Shown here piece after piece: positions 13,301 to 25,080 of a stretch of 64,000 nt of DNA. The translations under genes were made by a program, and so were the position numbers. The notes under the pieces are model-generated. The model saw only the letters and a program-made list of their open reading frames with translations. It searched no databases and was not told the DNA's origin. Source of the DNA: Rhopalosiphum padi (Eukaryota > Arthropoda > Insecta > Hemiptera > Aphididae); contig NC_083598.1 of assembly GCF_020882245.1 (NCBI RefSeq), forward strand, positions 9,479,178-9,543,177, in the 5' to 3' direction. Every line of letters starts with the position of its first letter. Position 1 is the first letter of the stretch.

Positions 13301-15485
13301 GTGCAATAAGATCCGCATGCCTGCCGGTCGCGGCTATGATAAAACAACCGTGTGGTACACGTTAAGTACAAATTTGAAGAATGACGAGTTATAAATAAAC
13401 ATATTTAAAAAATAACATTCGGGTTGGCTGACGTATATTTCGTGAACCGTTGTAAAAGAACCCAGTGGAGCTTATATTTCTCTTGAAAATGTATATTTTG
13501 TGTTTTATAACACTTGGCATTATTATAATATATATATGCGCCACGTGACAGTTATGACGGATGACCTTTACGGCACTCGTCATTATTATAGAACGCTCTC
13601 GACTCCGAAAAACTTGACCCATTACCCTACACAGCGATATAGAGTGGTCTAATAAAACATAAATAAACCCGACTGTATTTTTATATATACATAAACATAT
13701 TACGTACATACAAATAGTGTTTGTTTCATATCGTCCTGAACAACTGTTTTCCATTATACTTCCTTGAAATCGATTACATTATTATTAAATATGTTTTCAA
13801 CATGTGCTTCCGGAATAGATATTATACTTTTCGTTTGAACCGTTTAAACACTACAAACAGTCACTCTCGATGCTCTCCTGTCATTGTAATATTATCATGT
13901 CAGAGTCTTTGTCATAAAATAATGCTATTTACTTCAAATAGATTATTGTCATAAAATTATCGTTTGAAAGATAATTTGAGGTATAATAATGATAATATTC
14001 ATACTAGCATAATAGTTTTCAATTATTTTATTCGTTTTTTTGAAAACCAATATGTCAACGATGTCGTTTCTCGATTTTATAATGGCAAAAATATTATTAT
14101 GTAAGAAACATTTATATATTATTATTATTGTTTCTCGCCACCGCTAATCACAACTTTGTAATGTATTTTAATTTTATCTCGTATATTTATATTTCTAATT
14201 TTTTTGGAATAAGGACTTTCATAATTTTGTATGTTTTTTTCTGTTTAACTTTAACGTATGCTTAATAAGTACACAACATTTTTGTATAAATACTCAACGT
14301 TTTTAAAGCATACTGTGATAGTTTATAAAAAATCAAGCACTTCGATAAATAGTTTTTATGAATCGATATTAACAATTATAATATTAAACTGTGAATTTAT
14401 CATAAAGACGATAAAGACTAATTTTTATCTTAATAATGGTCAATGCGTAGTTTTAGATTAGAACTGTATTAGCTGGATAACTGTGTTTTTTCATACATAT
14501 TGGTACATAGAAAATCAAATAGAGAAAATATTTTTTTTTAAAAATGAAATTTTTTTATTCTGGGAATATTTAACTGTATATTTTTAATTTGTTGATGCAT
14601 AAATACATATTTGATGATTTTTTAGCGCATAAAACTTTTTACTCTAATGATTACTGTGACGTATTACTATCTGTCACGCGTGAATATTATAGAAAACAGC
14701 GTACTATAAAAACAAACTGCAGAAGTGGAAAATAACGGCATTCCTACGGAAATAATAATTAACATACGTCCTCTACAATATCAAAAACTAACGAAACGCG
14801 TTTGACGGTTCACGAGGTTTTAAACGCGCGTATTGATTGTATTACCACGACGACAACGACGCCATTATTTCACCTTTGTCATTACTTACCGTAAATACAC
14901 ATTCAAGTCGACTGTGTAGGTATATAATATATGTATAAATAATAAATTCCACATACAATAGACACTTGTTGGCGGATGACGCCCGAAAATGCATTATAAC
15001 TTATAATGAGTTATAATTGACTTATATAAAATACATAGCAATAACTATCGACCTAAACGAAGCGAAACCGAAACATTGGAATATCTATCGTATAGTATTT
15101 TGATCACGAATTTTGAGGTGAATGGTCGGAGAGGAGCGAGTCGATCATGTGAGCATAGCAAACTTGGACGGAACAACGGCAGCAAAAAATCACACCGTCT
15201 TGAAAGTACGAGAGTACCTACTATTTTTATGTTTTATCGAACCAGCCCGGTGAAAAATATATCACCGGAATCATCCGTTGTCCGCCGCCCGTCAAAAACA
15301 TTGGTTTTCACATAAACTTTGGCTTTTTATTTTCTAACCAATAAAACGCTTAAAGGTTGTGAGACTGGCACAGTGGCAAGTGCAAATTGTGGATGGCCGC
15401 GACCTATGTGCATTTTGCTAAAACATATCAACGTATCGCATACTTTGACACCGATTCATGCAAAGTTGGATGTCGGTCGTGCACG

Positions 15486-15590
15486 ATCATCGTGGTGGTG
15501 GTGTTGGTGTAGGTGATGGTAATGGTGGTGGCGGGTGGTGGTAGTGGTATGTGCGCGTGTGTGTATGAGTGTATGTTGCGGTGGGAGACG
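15486..15590 (+). repeat. Imperfect (GGT)n / TG-rich tract
   Basis: A degenerate GGT/GTG array grades into TGTG. Several G-doublets and one G-triplet are present, but no four runs of three, so it is a weaker quadruplex candidate than 4203-4232. It accounts for the Trp-rich end of the frame crossing it. Confidence 0.7.
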
Positions 15591-15639
15591 GTTCGACCGT
15601 TGTGTGGTTACCATGGTTACAGTATAAATCATCGTTCAC

Positions 15640-15920
15640 CTGCGTCCGTTCCCTTGGCTGGCATTAAATCCTTGTAATTTCCGAGAGAAAACTTCGCCGG
15701 GGGAAACTATTAAGTTTCCAAACCCAAATTAAGCACGTAACCGTTGAGCTTCTTATCTACCACCGTACTGGCGTAGTGGATAGAGTTGGCACGCTGAATT
15801 CGATTATCCGGGAGCGGGCCGATGACGAGCGTAGTGAGCGCCGCCGCTTGTCCCATTGAAGGGAAACCAATTGTTTAAGCTTTAATTCACCGTTCGAGTC
15901 GATTTCAAAGGCCAAATTAA
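15640..15920. promoter_or_regulatory. GC-richer island; conserved element or tRNA-derived SINE remnant
   Basis: A repeat-poor, GC-richer block with TAATT/AATTA words near 15675, 15728 and 15883. It also holds TGGCGTAGTGG at 15769-15779, which fits the Pol III A-box consensus. The nearest B-box-like words are AATTCGATTATCC near 15797, which is rather close, and CGTTCGAGTCG near 15892, which is rather far. A decayed tRNA-derived SINE is therefore possible but not shown. A conserved non-coding element is the alternative. Confidence 0.3.
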
Positions 15921-16479
15921 AACCTACCCATAACTACGTACATGTAACCTGCACACAACATTATCAGATCAGCTCTAATTATTTGAACACGACACTTCTA
16001 ATAATAGTTATAATTATTACACGTGCATTAGCTTTAATAGTAACAAAAATAATAAAATTATAACATCCGTACTCAATACCCATATCACATTTAGAACGCA
16101 AATACGCATTACATCAACATCAAAATAACAAATTTCCTATTATCAATGTGTCCTACAATAGTATAAATCTCTATAGATACACATCATCTAAAGGGACTGA
16201 CCCCAATTTATGCTATATTGTATATTGTACTCGTGTGCATAATAATATACGTATAAGTCGAAGGTGTATTATATGACTCATCGTAATAATGTCCAGATAT
16301 TAACGACAAACGGTCGAACTTTCCAAAATAATATTGTATTATCTCGACACACCTATTATATAAGGTAGTCTATATGACCGTTCAATAAATAACGATTTGT
16401 AGCGCTTTGACACATTTTATTTTAGAAAATGTTTATTAAGTCGATGTATTTTTTGAAAAAAGGATTACAATCCTCAATA

Positions 16480-16487
16480 ACTATAGC
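16480..16487. repeat. Left 8-bp target-site duplication
   Basis: ACTATAGC, matching ATTATAGC at 16657-16664 in 7 of 8 positions. An 8-bp duplication is the length made by hAT transposases. Confidence 0.7.
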
Positions 16488-16656
16488 CAGGGCCCCCACA
16501 TACAATATCGGGCCCCTGTACTAAATGTTTGTCTGGGCCCTTTATACAACTTTATACAAATTACAAATAAATTTCAACGGGTCCACGGACCCTGAAAATA
16601 GCAGGGCCCCCCTGTACTCGAAGTTACATCAGCCCCCCCCCCTTGTGGGAGCCTTG
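16488..16656. mobile_element. Short hAT-like non-autonomous element (MITE), about 169 bp
   Basis: The left end is CAGGGCCCCCACA. The reverse complement of the right end is CAAGGCTCCCACA, so the 13-bp termini match at 11 positions and start with CA as hAT ends usually do. Near-identical 8-bp direct repeats flank it. The interior has no coding capacity but repeats a GGGCCC core four times: at the left end, near 16510, near 16535 and near 16603. Two of these run into CCTGTACT. The mismatches in termini and target site suggest an old insertion mobilised in trans. It lies about 370 bases upstream of the first exon. Confidence 0.75.
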
Positions 16657-16664
16657 ATTATAGC
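16657..16664. repeat. Right 8-bp target-site duplication
   Basis: ATTATAGC, the partner of 16480-16487, directly abutting the right terminus of the element. Confidence 0.7.
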
Positions 16665-17021
16665 CAATGTAGCTGTGAGTATAAGGTGAGTATATTGAAA
16701 ATCATATTATTTTCGTTGATAAGAAATACGCAATAAACCGTAATCTCGTCAATTTAGTGGTAAATCCGTCATATTTTTGATCGTGTATATGGTATTGTAG
16801 TTATGCTAAGATAATAAAAATCGTATTGTTTACGAGTATGTTAAAAATATTTTCTCGTATTTTGCGCCGTCATATTATATAAAAAAAAAAACAATTTTAA
16901 AATACATCATAAAATAACTACTATACAGCAATCGAAATAAAATCGCATTACAATCGTAACTTAAAGCCGTTATCGACCGTCATTACCATGTCTCACCAAA
17001 TTCCGTATTTTTGACCAGCAG

Positions 17022-17304
17022 GGGTTGCCCGGGATCCGCGTGCCGTTGAAAAGCAGCTATGCGTCGGCCATGCCCCAGCAGACAGCCGTGTTCATGTACA
17101 GCACCGCTGGACCGGACGGACAAACAGTCACGTTGCAGCTTCGTGAGACAGACGAGACCATCGAGCTGCCAGCGTCCATGCTGTCAAAAATGTCCCGGCA
17201 AACGGATACGGCCACGCTGTCCATCAGCTACCAGGACTCGGCGGAAGTGCTTACTGACGGCACCATCGACCTGCTTCTGGCCACCACACCGCTCCATTCT
17301 TCCG
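17022..17304 (+). CDS. Internal coding exon of an unrecognised long-intron gene (partial)
   Basis: This exon is much GC-richer than its surroundings and has unbiased, protein-like codon use. It follows a tandem acceptor (CAGCAG, ending at 17018 or 17021) and ends at a consensus donor, GTAAGT, at 17305. The frame begins Gly-Leu-Pro-Gly-Ile-Arg-Val-Pro. It carries 94 codons plus one base and is phase 0 at the start and phase 1 at the end. The peptide alternates hydrophobic and polar residues (TVTLQLRETDETIELPASML, then TATLSISYQDSAEVL), which suggests beta strands. Unspliced translation would stop at 17322. The LPASML-then-strand pattern weakly recalls GAIN-type extracellular domains, but no Cys or GPS motif is seen, so I do not name it. 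It joins in frame to 52087-52254. Confidence 0.75.
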
Positions 17305-17740
17305 GTAAGTCAGTTTGGACATAATATAGTACCTATGATGTTACGTAAACGAGTGTTACGTATTTATTATGTAGTTATGATATGTGTATGCATAAAACGA
17401 CCATATGTTTAAAGTCGTCGTAATTTCACGTAGGTTTTCTAATTATTACTTATTGGCGCTATTTAAGCGGAGGGTTTGTTTTTCATCGGGTCGACCGCGG
17501 GGTAGCTATCGGGTTGCGGCCAATATCGAATATCACAAACGTTCCCAATATACTTGTTATACTTGATATATATTAAAAGTGTCTACATATGGTGCGGTTA
17601 CCATTTCATAGTACTTGGACTTTGTTTTCCAAATTTTGGCTTGTCGTGGTCGTCGGGTCCGCTCGTGTAAAAAGTGTTTGGCACCATCTCCGAATTTTGC
17701 GCGTTGGGTACGCGTCGTTAATCGACCTGTATATGCGATT

Positions 17741-17747
17741 GTGTGTG

Positions 17748-17785
<38 letters not shown>
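17741..17785. repeat. Compound (TG)n(TA)n(TG)n microsatellite
   Basis: A short TG run, then about eight TA units, then about eleven TG units. It gives Tyr-Ile and Cys-Val runs in three overlapping frames on both strands. Confidence 0.9.
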
Positions 17786-18119
17786 GTTAAAAAACATTTT
17801 GTCCTCTGGCACGGATGGAATCCGTCGGTTTACCCCGCACCCATACACACGGTGGATGAAATATAAATATATATACAACGCGTTCGTGGTTTTGGCAACG
17901 GTAAATTCCTCTAACCACCCCCTTCACTGAAACCCTTCCTCCGCCTAAACAGCACCACCAGCCAGCTAGGCCACCACCACCTTATATTATCACAGGGAGG
18001 TATGTTTTGTATATATTTTTTCGTCCCCCTTACACTTTACCTACACAAAGGTCTCTTTTTCCATCCTGATATTTTTTGTTGTTTTTTTTTTTTACTTTTA
18101 TGACGTGCAATACCCATAA

Positions 18120-18370
18120 AATGACAAATAAGAGGCCCTTAACAATGACGGGGAGAACGCCTTTTGTTTATGGACGCCTGTAATTTATTTTATCGCCGAC
18201 ACCCTCCCATCATCATACATACCCTTCCGACACTTCACCACACGCATGGCATCCGAAAAGTTGTACTTGCTAAAGTGGCCCTGTGCGCGATTCTTTACTT
18301 GCCACCGTTCACAAAGGTTTAAGCGCGCCACCTACGTACAACCCCGTTGCTTCTCCTACGCACCAATGCC
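18120..18370. promoter_or_regulatory. GC-richer island with forkhead- and Sox-like words
   Basis: It lies under 1 kb into the large intron. It contains AACAATG (18141-18147, Sox-like), TTGTTTA (18164-18170, forkhead-like) and GACGCCTGTA (18173-18182), which is repeated at 10302-10311. A 79-codon frame starting at 18246 has no recognisable domain and is probably chance. Confidence 0.3.
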
Positions 18371-20589
18371 CAACACTCGCAGTAAAACATATACACTCAC
18401 ATACAGATACAAACATACATTTATCATTAAAAGCTATCGTTCTGTCGTCGCACCTATGACTTACAGTAGCAATAATGAATTCTGAGTCAAATTTTTACCT
18501 TATTGCACAAGTTCACTACCAAAGTCCAAACAAAAAAGAGTAATTCACTACGTTATATTATGCGCCATTATTCATTAAAATATATTATTAATGGCCTGCA
18601 CTATTAAAAAGTACATATAAACAAGACTTTATTGACCAAAAGTTGAAAGTATAAACTTTATGTGCGTATATTATGTATTTATTATAGTACTATTCGTAAT
18701 ATTAATTACACTCTGTTTGTTTTTAGGGTTTAAAATATTTCTTAAAAAAATGCATTAAAACCAACTTGTTTATCTAAATTATGAATTATAATATTTTTAT
18801 TTAACAATTTGTATTTATATTTTTGTTATGAATAAAAAGCTTTTAAATTCATTTTTTACGAATATTAAAAATGATTAAACAATTTTGGTAAAATAAACAG
18901 AAATAAAATATTAAAAAAAAAAATTACAAGGTAAAACTTAATAAATAAACAATGTATGAATATAATATGTTTGCTCGTATGCAAATTATTTTTATAATTA
19001 TTTTTTTTTTAATTTAAATATCTGGAGCTCGTTTTAAAATAAACCAATAACTATTTTTGTATTCCTTATTTTGCTATATAGGTTATTTAATAAAATTAAC
19101 ATTAAAAGTGTTCAACATAAATTAACCTTCTAACAATTTTTTTCAGAAAAAAGAACTTTAACAATGTTTAATTTTAGTTAAAAAAAATGAGCAAAAAGCC
19201 AGACAATAATTAATGTCACTATAGTAAAGACTAAGAAGTTATATTTTTAAACCTAAAATTACATTGAAGTTCGTCATGCCATGTTTTGTGAGTAGTGACA
19301 ACTTTTATTATTCTAAAAAAATAATTATAATAACCATGCTAAATAATGATAATAATCATAGTAATAATAAAATTTGTCTTTATACAGTCCACGTCTAACT
19401 TTTATCTTTGAGCATAATTTGTCAAATTGTTTTAAATCCAAAACCTTAAAAATCCGTTTATCATTATTTCAAGGGACAGACTAAGATGACAAAAAAGTAA
19501 TTTAAAATGATTTTTTTCTTTTCATCACTGTTTTGCATTTTAATTATTATTTAAATAAAATATATTAGAATAATAATTCTCTTTTTCTCGCCCAAACAAT
19601 CAAATTTTCGAGTTTAAGTCTTTTTGTTTTGTTTTTGATACTTTTTGACACTTCATTTTTTGGAGTTGATTAATTTTATCATTAAAACAAACATTTTCAT
19701 ATCATTTGATTAGCAAAAGAAAAAAAATACCTATATCTATCCATCTATTAGTATTTCATTTTATTTTTTGTAATTATTCTATATTTCACCATACATCTAC
19801 GTAGAAAGCAAGTCGATTCAGGGACAGTTGTTTTTACATATTTATCTACGTATCCCTAGAGACGGCGAACTTTTTATCATTGGGGTTGGAGACAATTCGG
19901 AAATGAAAGGGAAAAAAAATGTTTGGCTCCTTACGTGCTCGGCAAGATGAAAATTCTTGGTTCCCGCCGTTAATCAAATAAAAAAAAAAAATGAAAGAAA
20001 AACCCAAAAAAAGAGTACTCGACTAAAATTGTTTAGAGGTCTATGCACGCGATGCAGCACATATAGAATCAAGTTCATTTTTAGGGAGTCCTCAGGTTTC
20101 TTGGCGAACAACCAAGAAATACAAAGTCTGTTCAGTGGATGTGATCCAAATTCAAGAGTAAATAATATTATATTTTGTTTTAATATGTATTATGTTCCTT
20201 TGCGAGTGTTTAGCTAATTTCTATCTGATTATAAAAAATTGCTCACCCATATCAGGAAAATAATTCACTATTATCATTCGTTTTATATGACCTATTCACG
20301 GGATATGTGAAATAAAAAAGAAATATCTATGTGTAATAATAACTCCATATTAATTCATTGTTCATCGGATAAATATAATATTTTACGTTTGATTTTAATG
20401 CAATTAAATATAAATTTAAAATCATTCAATAGTTCGTTCTCGATATTAAAATAGCATTCCGAATTATTATTAAAATTATAAAACTAAGTCATAAGTAATT
20501 ACTTTTAGTTATATTATTTGTTATTAAAGTTGCTTTGATGTTTAAACCACCATAAAAAGTTACGAATGCCAAAGAGATAAAAATTCCCA

Positions 20590-20830
20590 TTGCTTTATAC
20601 ACATTAGTCAAGAGCTTAGGAGCACTTGACCTTTTCAAACACTATGCCCTATGAAGTTTTCGTTCACTCTGATAGTAATTCATTAGGGCGCAAAGGCCAC
20701 GGGGAGGTCCATCTGTATCCAAAAAGACATTTCGGTCAAAATGTCAAGTTCCCTGCTGGTGGCCAACAAATGGGTTACATATTCGACCGTCATCCCCCGC
20801 CGTGACGTTTATAAAATCGGTTTTTTATAG
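20590..20830. promoter_or_regulatory. GC-richer island with nuclear-receptor-like half sites
   Basis: A block without simple repeats containing CAAAGGCCAC and GAGGTCC (near 20690-20710), which resemble nuclear-receptor half sites. An inverted repeat GACATTT...AAATGTC lies near 20726-20744. No coding frame. Function is inferred from composition only. Confidence 0.3.
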
Positions 20831-22111
20831 ACAAACGATTTAAAAATAATAACATCAAAATATTTTATATTTTTTAATATTACCGAAATACTTGTATAAC
20901 TTTTTTGTTTCTATTTTCAAATGCGTAAGAAGTTATGAATACTTTATTAATTAAAAAAATTAAACTTATGTTATTAATTTTGTCTTCTAAAACTTACTAC
21001 CTAGTATTAAATCAAAAGAAAATAAATTGGTTATTATAGTTTTATAATTTTTTCTGTGGCCAGTCTATAGTTGCCAAAATGTATTGTGTAGTTAATTTAG
21101 AATGTGGTTAATGAGTACGAGTGTAGTGACCGAAACGATTACGAATATAATTGTACGGACATAACTCAATTATACGTCTCTGAACCGTTTTACATATTAT
21201 CATATGTGTAGTACCTATGTATGCATCATATAGGTGCACCCACTTTAAACAAGGTTGACCGACAAGACAAAATACTTGATACTTGCAAGTCGACTGTTTA
21301 CTCGGTTAACCTAGATAATATCAAACGGCAAACTTATTTTGGGAAAACTTTCGATAACTCTCGGGGGTCGTTGATGAAAAGTTATACTAATAAATGCTGG
21401 AATCTACGCCAACAATGTTATTCAACTATTGATTATACACAAATATCAACGACGTATTATAATATAGCATATATTAAACTGTATAGGTAGGTACATTCAA
21501 ACTTTGTAACGATAACGAAGACCATAATGTTACATTATATATTATACAGACATCACTATACGTTGCAGTACGTATACATTTATTAAATACCGTTTGATAT
21601 AATTCTATATCGTGATTGCTTACGTGAGGTACTAGTACGTTTTTTTGTTCTCGTTGAAAAAAAATCAAAGTCCCATTTACTGAAATACGCAAACGCCATA
21701 CGATATTATGTTGCAATGCCATTTTTAGTGTAAATTAAATATTCAAACGATTATATTATATTATGACGTGTCGTCATTCAGGTGGGCAATAAGTACGAAC
21801 GGCTTTTTATGTTCAGCGATTGACTATAATTATTATGCAAAGCCTAATATCAGTTTTATGTAATTTAATGTGTATGATAATATTATGTCTAAATGGATTT
21901 TCCGTCACAGTATTACAATCATTGCAGTTTATTAGTTTATAGTTTTGTCTCCGCGGGACGAAAAAACAAACGTACACAGTTCGTTTCGAGAAAAACCACT
22001 ACTTTTTTTTATTCCGAATAATTATTCCGGTTTGAGATCTCGTCGTTCGCCGGTGATCATACCAACAGTGGTCACCTGTTATCACACGCAACACAACCAT
22101 AAATAATAGTA

Positions 22112-22133
22112 CTATTATTATTATTATTATTAT
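22112..22133. repeat. (ATT)n microsatellite
   Basis: About seven TTA/ATT units. A longer array follows at 22300-22332 inside the same GC-richer region. Confidence 0.9.
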
Positions 22134-22139
22134 AACCAT

Positions 22140-22299
22140 TCACCGATGCGAACGTTTCGTTTCACATTAGAGCTCTACGGCCCGCTGTGGGTGCGTGCGC
22201 CTTACGTGCGGTAGCGGCGGTGGTCCACGTCACCGCGTCACGCAGCCGCCGCCACTGCCACGCGGTATACTATATTATATTCTGCACATAATTATAACA

Positions 22300-22331
<32 letters not shown>

Positions 22332-23050
22332 GACTACAATGACGAACGAGCGACTGAGCAGCAGCAGTGTTGCATTATGAATTCCGCCGAGAAAACCGCC
22401 CTTGCCGCCGCGGGCACAGAGTAATTTCCCCGCGAGACCACCGGATGGTTATACACTATACACACACACAGTCAAATACATAAACATATAGTTTACCCGA
22501 GTTTCATCCCTACTGCACTGAATCGTGACTTCCGGCGAAAAATCTGCACGGTCTGTGTGTGTATGTGTGGGGGGGTGTACTAGGCGAAAGGGGTGTCACT
22601 TTGCGGCGTTTTGCACGCACGTAAATTATTATACTATTTGCGCTTGAGCTCTTACACGCCATCACAATATAATACGTATTTATAGCAGTTGTGTACAATT
22701 ACTATGTAGTAAATTCGGGTGCAGATGTGAGCGAAACGGCATGTCGCGCGGATGTCCGATCGTCATGGGTGGCAGTGGCGTGAGCTCGCGTGGCCCCGGG
22801 TGGTCGCAGTGGTTCGTAACGGGTTACATATTATAGTTTCCCCGAATTTTCAAATACGAGAATATCGTGTAATAATCAAAACCAAACCTAACCTAACCTC
22901 ATATCACGTGGCACGACAAAATTGCCAAATCATGTGACTCGCCAATCCCTAAATTATTACTACGTTTATGCAAAACTGATGTCGATAACGTTATCGCGCG
23001 TCAGGCGTTTTCTTCTCTCGAAACGGGCAAAAGCGTAATGTAGTTTTTAC
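22140..23050. promoter_or_regulatory. CpG-rich island, candidate alternative promoter or enhancer
   Basis: One of the most CpG-rich blocks in the window, with GGCGGTGG, CCGCCGCCAC and CCGCCGCGGG words near 22212, 22247 and 22406, and a GTGGGGGGGTG tract near 22567. An ATT array (22300-22332) splits it. Such islands can mark alternative first exons in AT-rich insect genomes, but no ATG frame with a usable donor leads to the known exons. The CCTAACCTAACCT at about 22887-22899 is too short to be a telomeric array. Confidence 0.3.
22300..22332. repeat. (ATT)n microsatellite
   Basis: About eleven uninterrupted ATT units, giving a poly-Ile frame. Confidence 0.9.
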
Positions 23051-24719
23051 ACAAATAATTATTATTTTACTCTTAACTATTGCTATGCGTTGGCGTTTAA
23101 AATGCATTCGTCGTCGCTGACTCCGACCACACTTTCATCAAAAGTTTTCGACGATGAACGAAAGAAAACCACACAATACACTGCGCCTATAAAATAGTCA
23201 TATACTGTTTGGATATGAATACCATATTATAACGACTTGAGATAGTATTTAATTTATTATTAAAAACTAAATATTATTTTTATTTGTTAAACGTATATTT
23301 GAATATTGCGTTGATTTTAATTTTGTTTTTAATTCATGTATTTACGTCATTAACGCAACATCGAATTTCATCGTTTCAATAAAAAAATAAAATTACCATC
23401 TCCCTTCGATACTATAATAATATGTACTACATTAGTTTTTCAAACAAAAAAGTTAATTGGTAAAGTTTTTTTTTTTAATGCCTTTTTTCGTATTATAAGT
23501 TGTAGTTTCTTAATATTTATTTATTACATGTTATTTACAGCTATTATACCCGTACACATAATATATATTTTAATAATATACCTATAGTAAATAAAAAACA
23601 AATCTTTTCTCCGCAAGTTTGCTTAACTACAAAGACTTCAGAGAAATAATTGTGTTTTAGTCATTAACCAATGGTAAAAAAAAAAGATGTTAGTGTTTTT
23701 AAAATGTTTTATTATCGTTATTATTATTATTATTATTATAATCATTATTATTAAAGTTTATAATTAACAGGACGTCACTTTTTATTTTGAAAATCGGAAG
23801 TAATTATTTTTGTTTTTTAAAATAAAATGTAGGTAATATTGTATTATTATTTATTACAGTCAAACCTTATTTTCTAGTATTTTACAATTTACATTTAATA
23901 ATTCAATATTTACTTTACAACATTAAACTGATTAAACAATATTAATTAAATTAAATAACAATTAATTTTTAAACTTTTCCATGAGTTTTTATTAACTTTT
24001 GACATTTTAAATGTGATCTGCACACGAGTAACGTATAAATATATTAAAAAAAAATACACACAACATTGTCAGATAACGTCGACGTCATTCTTTTCTATAT
24101 AATAATATGAATAACGTATTATAAACAGTACATAGCGTTATTATTATTATGGAATAACTGGGGTTGGCTTAGCTGTCTAAAAATAACATTCGTTACGTCT
24201 GTATTAAGCCATACGAACCTTAATAACCAATCTACATGATTCACCTTAAAAAATCATATTTTTTTTTTTTCATAATTACACTCCATTTCGGTTCATTAAT
24301 TCGGCGAATTTAATATTTATCGCATATATTATATTAATGTTAAACTGTTACTTTTACAGTTTTACATTTAACACTATACGTCATATTATATACAATGATT
24401 ATTCGAAAATAATTGAAAAGTTTACCACATGTGTGGCATGAGTAATCAATTGTTTACTTTGTCTCTCAAAGCCTAAAATATATAACTTAATGATGTATAC
24501 AACATTTGTAACAAAATAGATGTACAAGTACCTACTACGCAGTAGTCCTTTATTGAGTATATCAAATAGCGTTTTTAATATATTATTTAATTTAATAAGT
24601 GATCGAACTACCTAGTCGTTTTTTATAATACAGTTTTCGATATTACCGACACAATATTATGCAATATATAAAAAATATGTATACTATTATGTAGAACGGA
24701 AATGAATATTATATCATAT

Positions 24720-25080
24720 TATTTTGATTTATAAACGGGTGTATTATTTCGTTCGGGATCGGTTATCGCATCGGCTGTTACAATAATATTATTACCCTAT
24801 TATTACGGCCACTCGCCTAGACTCGTAAAACTCGATGCGACGCCTTTAATTCGTCGAGTTCTTTTGCACTGTATAATAATAAACTCGACTCGTTTTACCA
24901 AAAACATTTTCATTTATTATCTCACTTGCCGTTGTAAACAATTTTTGAGCGTACTACCACTCTCTCCGTCACTTCGTGTACACCATGTACACTATCTCAC
25001 GCGCGTCCTATATACGCTTATACTCACCCCGTTTATAGACAAAAATGATCTCTGTCCGTTATTGCGGTATGCGGAGAGTA
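24720..25080. promoter_or_regulatory. Weakly GC-richer block
   Basis: Slightly GC-richer DNA with CpGs and several CTCG words. No coding or splice evidence. Listed so the reader knows the region was examined. Confidence 0.15.

Larger units (their letters stand above)
1..17018. other. Non-coding DNA upstream of the first recognised exon (intron or 5' flank)
   Basis: No exon is convincing here. The sequence is AT-rich, with stops in all frames and many simple repeats. It is broken by GC-richer islands at roughly 360-640, 2560-2790, 3118-3600, 3900-4400, 6880-7320, 9500-10330 and 15060-15920. The exon at 17.02 kb begins with an acceptor, so at least one upstream exon of that gene must exist. 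It is either outside the window or too short or untranslated for me to see, so part of this stretch is probably intron. The open frames of 60-120 codons here have low-complexity or microsatellite-derived translations. Separate entries cover the parts with visible structure. Confidence 0.6.

Noticed and set aside
13389..13754. 121-codon minus-strand frame
   Set aside because: Composition follows AT-rich DNA (Ile, Tyr, Lys, Ser) with no domain. Frames of this length are expected by chance in 64 kb.
17059..17412. 117-codon frame overlapping the first exon in another frame
   Set aside because: It is Arg/Cys/Pro-rich, as expected from shifting the real frame, and it runs through the GTAAGT donor. 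The chosen frame has better composition and joins the next exon in phase.
22886..22899. CCTAACCTAACCT, similar to the insect telomere repeat TTAGG
   Set aside because: Only about two and a half units, with another short case near 59031. Far too short for an interstitial telomeric array.
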